Source: Haliclystus octoradiatus (taxonomy: Eukaryota > Cnidaria > Staurozoa > Stauromedusae > Haliclystidae). From it: 64,000 nucleotides of DNA. The stretch is taken from contig OU744452.1 of NCBI GenBank assembly GCA_916610825.1, positions 11,016,110 to 11,080,109 on the forward strand. Direction: 5' to 3'. The translations under genes were made by a program, and so were the position numbers. Shown piece after piece: positions 60,201 through 64,000 of this stretch. A model generated the notes under the pieces. It was not told where the DNA came from. It worked only from the letters and a program-made list of their open reading frames with translations, and searched no databases. How positions within the stretch are numbered: position 1 is the stretch's first letter; each line of letters starts with the position of its first letter.

Positions 60201-63200
60201 TGAAAAACATTGATTCTAAACATTAAAGATATATTACTGAAATGTGAAATGTCTTACAGTCAAACCTGTTATAACGGTCACCTATATACAGCGGCCACCT
60301 GTCTATAGTGGTCAATTTATCTACCTCTCGTAGCTGGCTGTCATATACAGGTTTCACTGTCCTTGAAAACCGACTGTGTGAACAGCGGAAGAATGGACCA
60401 TAAACACAATTGCTTAAAGGATTATTTTTATTTTCCCTCTACCTATCGGTTGAACTTAGATTGGTTGTTTTGAGACCATAAAATATGATTGTATTATGTA
60501 TATGTTACGGGAGTTATTTATACTGTGTACACTGTCACAAAAGGTGGGATAATTTTGAAAGTTTTCAACAATTGTTTTTTCAAATTACGATTGTAGTATT
60601 TGGAACTTCATTTTTGTTAGAAATCCATATAAGGCCCTGGGCAAACGACGGCAACATTTGCGCGACAAATCTGTTTTTTGTCTGACGTGTGTTTTTCGTG
60701 TTTTGAAGCAGTCTTTTCAGGAGCGGCTAAACGACAAGGATTTTCTCTAGACTTTTCTAGAAAAAGTACCAAGACGTTCGATAAAAAAAATCCTTGGAAA
60801 GACTTTGTCTGAAAATGTTTGATAGCCATCAAACACGATGCGACAAATAAAATACATGATGCAACACGTCAGATAAAATCAAAAGAGAGGCTAAACGACA
60901 AAGACTTTCGAAGGATTTAAAAGTCGCGCAAATGTTGCCGACGTTTGCCCAGGGCTTAAGAAAGCTTCAAAATAAATCACATTTTCAAAACGTTTAATAA
61001 CATCTGTTCATGATTTTGAGGCATTTCTGGAAAACTAATTTCAAAAGGTTTTCAGTTCAACAGTCTGTTCCTTGGAAAACCTTTGTAACATCCTATTGTT
61101 GTGAAGTGTCTTAATATTAAAAATATCATTCAAACATTTGTATCATACTTTGTAGGGTATTACTTTGTTGATTCTGAGTTTCCTTTCATTTCAGTCTCTA
61201 AAAAAAATGATGAACTGATAACAATCATCTTGGAAACTACACTTAAAAGGGTGCTTTGTGCTTACCATGAGACGATGTCTATATTTTTCACATTGTTTGA
61301 TACTTGATTATTTTGAAACAATCTTATTTCTAGGAACCTTTCTTCCTCTATCCTGGTGAATTTATTATTGGTGCATCAATCAAAAGTAAGCAAACACTTT
61401 CTCAAACACTCTAACAACAACATTATCTTTCTAGAAAACACAAAAAGTATTGAGCTGCATGATTTTTGAGCTTTTTGTGTGAGTTGTATTATCTGAGTGT
61501 CAAAGAAACGTAATGCACCCTGTGTGACTATATTCCATTGTATTTATGAAATTACGTACCTCAAAGGAATGCTTCCCAATTAAATTAAAGTATGGGCAAA
61601 GTACGAGCAAACAAACCATCAAAATGGTTGATAAAGATAAATTATTCGGATAAGATATATTTGACTATGTAACAACGAAGAAGGGTGAGTTCTAGCTTCT
61701 TCTTATACGATCTTGATACGGTTTTCCTGTACTATTTTGCCTTTGCCTGTACTGATGTCAATGACATCATCATGGAAACTGACATCATTTGGATAGCGTG
61801 CCATTATTTAAACAGTACTATTTCTAATATTGAGGTTTTTGATGGATGAACAAGGATTTTGATGTTGATAACTTTCTTTTCATAGACCATGCTCTTGGTA
61901 TTAAACGGCTTCCGTCAATAGCTGCTAAGCATGGGTTAAAGCTCAGAGCTCTTTCTGACTTTGAAGATGGAGATACAACTAGAGTCTCTGGCGAAGAATG
62001 GCAATTGACTGGCCCGTTAACATATTACCCAACACCTGAAGTGGTAAGTTGAGGATCTTGTTTATTTTCTGGATAACAAAACTTTAACAAATCAAATTAT
62101 TTAATCCCACTAACCTGGTCTAACCAATTTAGTCGGTGTTACTTCTTAGATAGTTAAAATGATTGGTATGTGCCTCGCTTGGAATCATACGCGTCTTTAC
62201 ATTCCGATTGTCGTCCGTATTGAATCTGTGTCTGAAGCTTAATTGAAGCCATGACTGAAATTGATTGTTGATTGATTGTTCACTCAGCCTTATCCAAAAT
62301 CAAGTTTGTAGCGACCACCGGTCAATGTTGTTACCGCTTTAAACGAATCTTTAGAAAATTTCAAAAATTAGCTATGTTAGATTACTTTTATTTACTGCAA
62401 TACAAATGTTTTTAACAACCCTTGATTCTGTTCTTTCTTGTCAATTGGCACTAGGGACATGCTTGTGCCTGGGTCCAACAAAAGTGGGGATCCTGGGATC
62501 CTAGAACCCAGAAGGGTAGAGCAAATTCAGAACAAAATTGATATTTTTCTGATTGATAGGCCAAACGTCAACAAAAATTTCAGAAGAAAATGTACAATAT
62601 TGTTCAAGATTCTGGAAGTCAAAACATTTTGTCGGATACTGTTTGTGCATACCGGTAGATCTGGAAAGGTTAATTGTAAAGTTGGAAACTTTAATGTTGT
62701 TTAATACAACTTCTCCCATATGCTACAATAGCATTCTAATTGTTTGTGTTGTGGTCGCTAGATACGTTTTATAGGCTACTACCACTACTAACTCTCCACC
62801 AATCATTTTCTTGTTCCATGTTCTGATTGCATGTGTAAACCATGTGTCTTGTCCATGCAGCCTGTTTCATCTTTTTCATTTTATAGCAAATGCTTGGTAT
62901 TGTCGAACCTGTAATTATACCAAGCAATCAAGCGTTACGCTTAATAGCCAAACAAGATCTCATTGACTCAAAGGGAAGGTAATGAACGATTCGGTCAGTG
63001 TTTATATCAACCATAAAAATTTATAATATCTACAAATCAAAGTAAAACAAAATAATTTCAGTAACTTCATAATTGTTTATATCGCATTAAGGATGAATCC
63101 CCTTGTGATTACTAATTTGCAAAAGTGATTCTTTGATGCATAAAATGAAAATAAAATACTTGTAATAAATTATTGATATGTATAGTGGGTGCATGGTTAG

Positions 63201-64000
63201 AATTTCAATTATAGCACTTGAAAGATTAAAGTGGGAATAAACCCCCAGACTATCTTTACACATGTAGTAGAACCCGACGTGAAAAAAACAATGGCGTAAT
63301 TTTTTTTTCGATCTGGAAATTATTTCTTGGTGAAAAATGCCTTCAAAGTGGTGTTTTGACCCAAATGTCGCTGAGGAAAAAAAAAGGATTGGATCTAGCT
63401 TTATGACGACAAAGTCACAAGTCGTGTGGTTTTTCTAATAGACTTTAGATCGGATTAATCACGCGATGTTATGTTTGAGATGGCGTAGCTCTGTAACGGC
63501 AATCTATTATTCTCTCCCACAAAACTGAGGTAAGGAAGAACATATAAACTCAAGAGTAGCAAAATTCCAGATGATTTAATGATTTCAAAGTTCACGAATT
63601 TGAAGAAAATAAAAATCAGAAAATATTTCATTCGTAGCGCGCGTTATACAGATTATATTTTGACATATCATTCTCACACATATTTAACACATATCAAAAG
63701 ATTCTCTGGTGACCACAAAAGCTAGCTAAGTAGAATTTATTGTTTGTAAGCATATGTCTGGACTGAAAATTGAGTATTCTTTTGAGCGTAAATATCAAAA
63801 TGTACGGTGGGAAACGCTATTAAAGGTTGGTTTATAGTCCTCTTTTCACAGAAACGAAATCTGTCCATCTGATTTATCGTATCTGTAGAAAGGTATTTTG
63901 TGAAAAGTAGCTTATGCACTGTATTACTGCATCCTATAAACTACAGATTGTGACATGATGCTAACATATGTTCTACTTTCTAGCCAAAGGAATGAATACT
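54222..64000 (+). CDS. MVP: major vault protein, 3'-partial
   Basis: Major vault protein, the structural subunit of the cytoplasmic vault ribonucleoprotein shell. Exons 54222-54284, 58164-58297, 59220-59286, 61334-61385, 61886-62043, 62887-62978 and 63984 to beyond the window end join in phase, giving about 194 residues. The protein starts MANQSSVLRLKPLQYAHILD, then NSNVTYPEAGPKTLILQE, matching human MVP [39 protein letters not shown] and EPFFLYPGEFI correspond to the first N-terminal MVP repeats, and GEEWQLTGPLTYYP to a repeat signature. The start ATG is the only one upstream of the conserved core. Intron 1 is 3.9 kb and repeat-rich, with two hammerhead ribozymes, a decayed ribozyme element and the A-B-A duplication. 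The rest of this roughly 850-residue family lies outside the window. Confidence 0.95.
55768..55812 (-). ncRNA. hammerhead ribozyme 4 (degenerate stem II)
   Basis: Minus strand. Core CTGATGA (55808-55802). GAAA (55784-55781). Stem III ACU/AGU with a 3-nt loop. The cleavage triplet is GUU, with the cut after 55772. Stem I CCGU/ACGG (55812-55809 with 55771-55768). Stem II is weaker, with an internal U.C mismatch. On the plus strand it is followed by CTCTG...ATTGAGCAC, the family flank. No palindromic arm is seen. Confidence 0.7.
55960..56097 (+). mobile_element. fold-back element lacking the ribozyme core
   Basis: Left flank and arm (AAATATAATAAAAGAAGTCAAAGACT, written here as overlapping parts AATATAATAAAAGAAG and AAGTCAAAGACTACACATT) match element 2, and the inverted right arm ends AATGTGTAGTCTTTGACTTC. 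The interior is replaced by AT-rich ATTATT repeats and no CTGANGA remains. It is a decayed member of the same family, inside MVP intron 1. Confidence 0.75.
56237..56286 (+). ncRNA. hammerhead ribozyme 5 (Penelope-like form)
   Basis: Core CTGATGA at 56244-56250. Stem II GGC/GCC (56252-56254 with 56260-56262) with an A.A base. GAAA at 56264-56267. Stem III ACA/UGU with a 6-nt loop. The cleavage triplet is GUC, with the cut after 56279. Stem I pairs 56237-56243 with 56280-56286 with one U.U and one G.U. Its stem III and stem I differ from ribozymes 1-4, so it belongs to another element family, resembling Penelope-like retroelement termini. Confidence 0.65.
56530..57417 (+). repeat. 357-bp direct repeat flanking the 170-bp segment
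   Basis: 56530-56886 and about 57061-57417 are identical by eye (start AAAAAGTATGTGTAAC, end CGTACACTGATTGG). They flank the copy of the 53238 segment. The order is A-B-A, with B also present 3.6 kb upstream. In MVP intron 1. Confidence 0.85.
58604..58761. mobile_element. palindromic MITE built from GTTCATGAAC motifs
   Basis: Ends GAGTTCATGAACAG and TTCATGAACTC. The interior has GTTAAATGGCC and its complement GGCCATTTAACG, so the whole element folds back. Several nested TTCATGAA palindromes. In MVP intron 2. Confidence 0.65.
59365..59516 (-). mobile_element. hAT-type MITE with perfect 8-bp target duplication
   Basis: 152-base element with imperfect TIRs CAGTGTCCGACAGAGG and CAGAGTCTGACAAAGG, flanked by CCTATCGT on both sides (59357-59364 and 59517-59524). 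An 8-bp duplication with CAGNG ends identifies the hAT superfamily. No transposase is present. It sits within a pogo-like MITE in an MVP intron. Confidence 0.85.
60257..60359 (+). mobile_element. pogo/Tigger-like MITE, 103 bp
   Basis: TIRs CAGTCAAACCTGT and ACAGGTTTCACTG, preceded by TA. The interior has the repeated ACCTGTCTATAGTGGTCA motif. CAGT ends and a TA target suggest the Tc1/mariner-pogo group. Related copies at 25302-25478 and 59349-59931. Confidence 0.65.
60630..60958. mobile_element. 329-bp MITE with about 36-bp TIRs
   Basis: Left TAAGGCCCTGGGCAAACG and right CGTTTGCCCAGGGCTTA; pairing continues through GCAACATTTGCGCGAC and its complement. An internal GGCTAAACGACAA occurs at both ends of the core. 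Superfamily not assignable from the sequence. In MVP intron 3. Confidence 0.75.
62469..62641 (+). mobile_element. hAT-type MITE in MVP intron 5
   Basis: Starts CTGGGTCCAACAAAAG and ends TTTTGTCGGATACTG, with interior AGCAAATTCAGAACAAAATT of the same family. Flanks CTTGTGCC and TTTGTGCA agree at six of eight positions, consistent with an aged 8-bp target duplication. Confidence 0.65.

Overview
The window is nuclear DNA from an invertebrate animal. It is AT-rich, its coding sequence is split into many small exons with GT/AG introns, and it carries LINE, MITE and microsatellite debris. The gene set (KDM3 demethylase, RASL12-like GTPase, TM2D2, AP-2-like factor, nrf-6-like acyltransferase, tandem-PEBP protein, major vault protein) points to a metazoan that kept MVP, which Drosophila and C. 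elegans lack, and that also has nrf-6-type acyltransferases, which vertebrates lack. A marine invertebrate such as a tunicate fits. The species is inference only.

Layout. 1-15676 (+): 3' part of a KDM3/JMJD1 histone H3K9 demethylase, 22 exons visible. 17071-20110 (-): complete 4-exon RASL12/RERG-type small GTPase. 21365-28162 (+): complete 4-exon TM2D2, head-to-head with the GTPase. 29192-32193 (-): complete 3-exon divergent AP-2 (TFAP2) transcription factor, convergent with TM2D2. 32194-42857: about 10.7 kb without a recognisable gene, dominated by a 3.0-kb direct tandem duplication. 42858-50458 (+): nrf-6-like membrane acyltransferase whose first exon and last four exons are visible. Its middle is missing, and that interval holds a 1.8-kb near-identical duplication, a 500-N assembly gap and a 1.2-kb (AAT)n array. 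51042-52667 (+): intronless secreted or surface protein with two PEBP-like domains. 54222-64000 (+): 5' part of major vault protein, seven exons, running off the window.

Most striking observation: introns of KDM3 and MVP carry short palindromic elements that contain hammerhead ribozymes. Four have the same architecture: CUGANGA core, stem II, GAAA, a 3-bp stem III with a 3-nt loop, a GUH cleavage triplet and a short stem I. Their stems I and II differ by compensating base changes. A fifth has a different, Penelope-like form with a GUC site. A sixth is an antisense copy with a mutated core. Three of the elements share an upstream flank and the arm motif AGTCAAAGACTACACATT. They look like a non-autonomous, ribozyme-bearing retroelement (retrozyme or Penelope-derived) that has become fold-back.

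Other mobile DNA: two LINE families with decayed reverse-transcriptase C-termini, one with an (ATG)n tail; a hAT-type MITE with a perfect 8-bp target duplication nested inside a pogo/Tigger-like MITE that is also split by a LINE tail; several long-TIR fold-back MITEs; and a tRNA-like SINE head within the 3-kb duplication.
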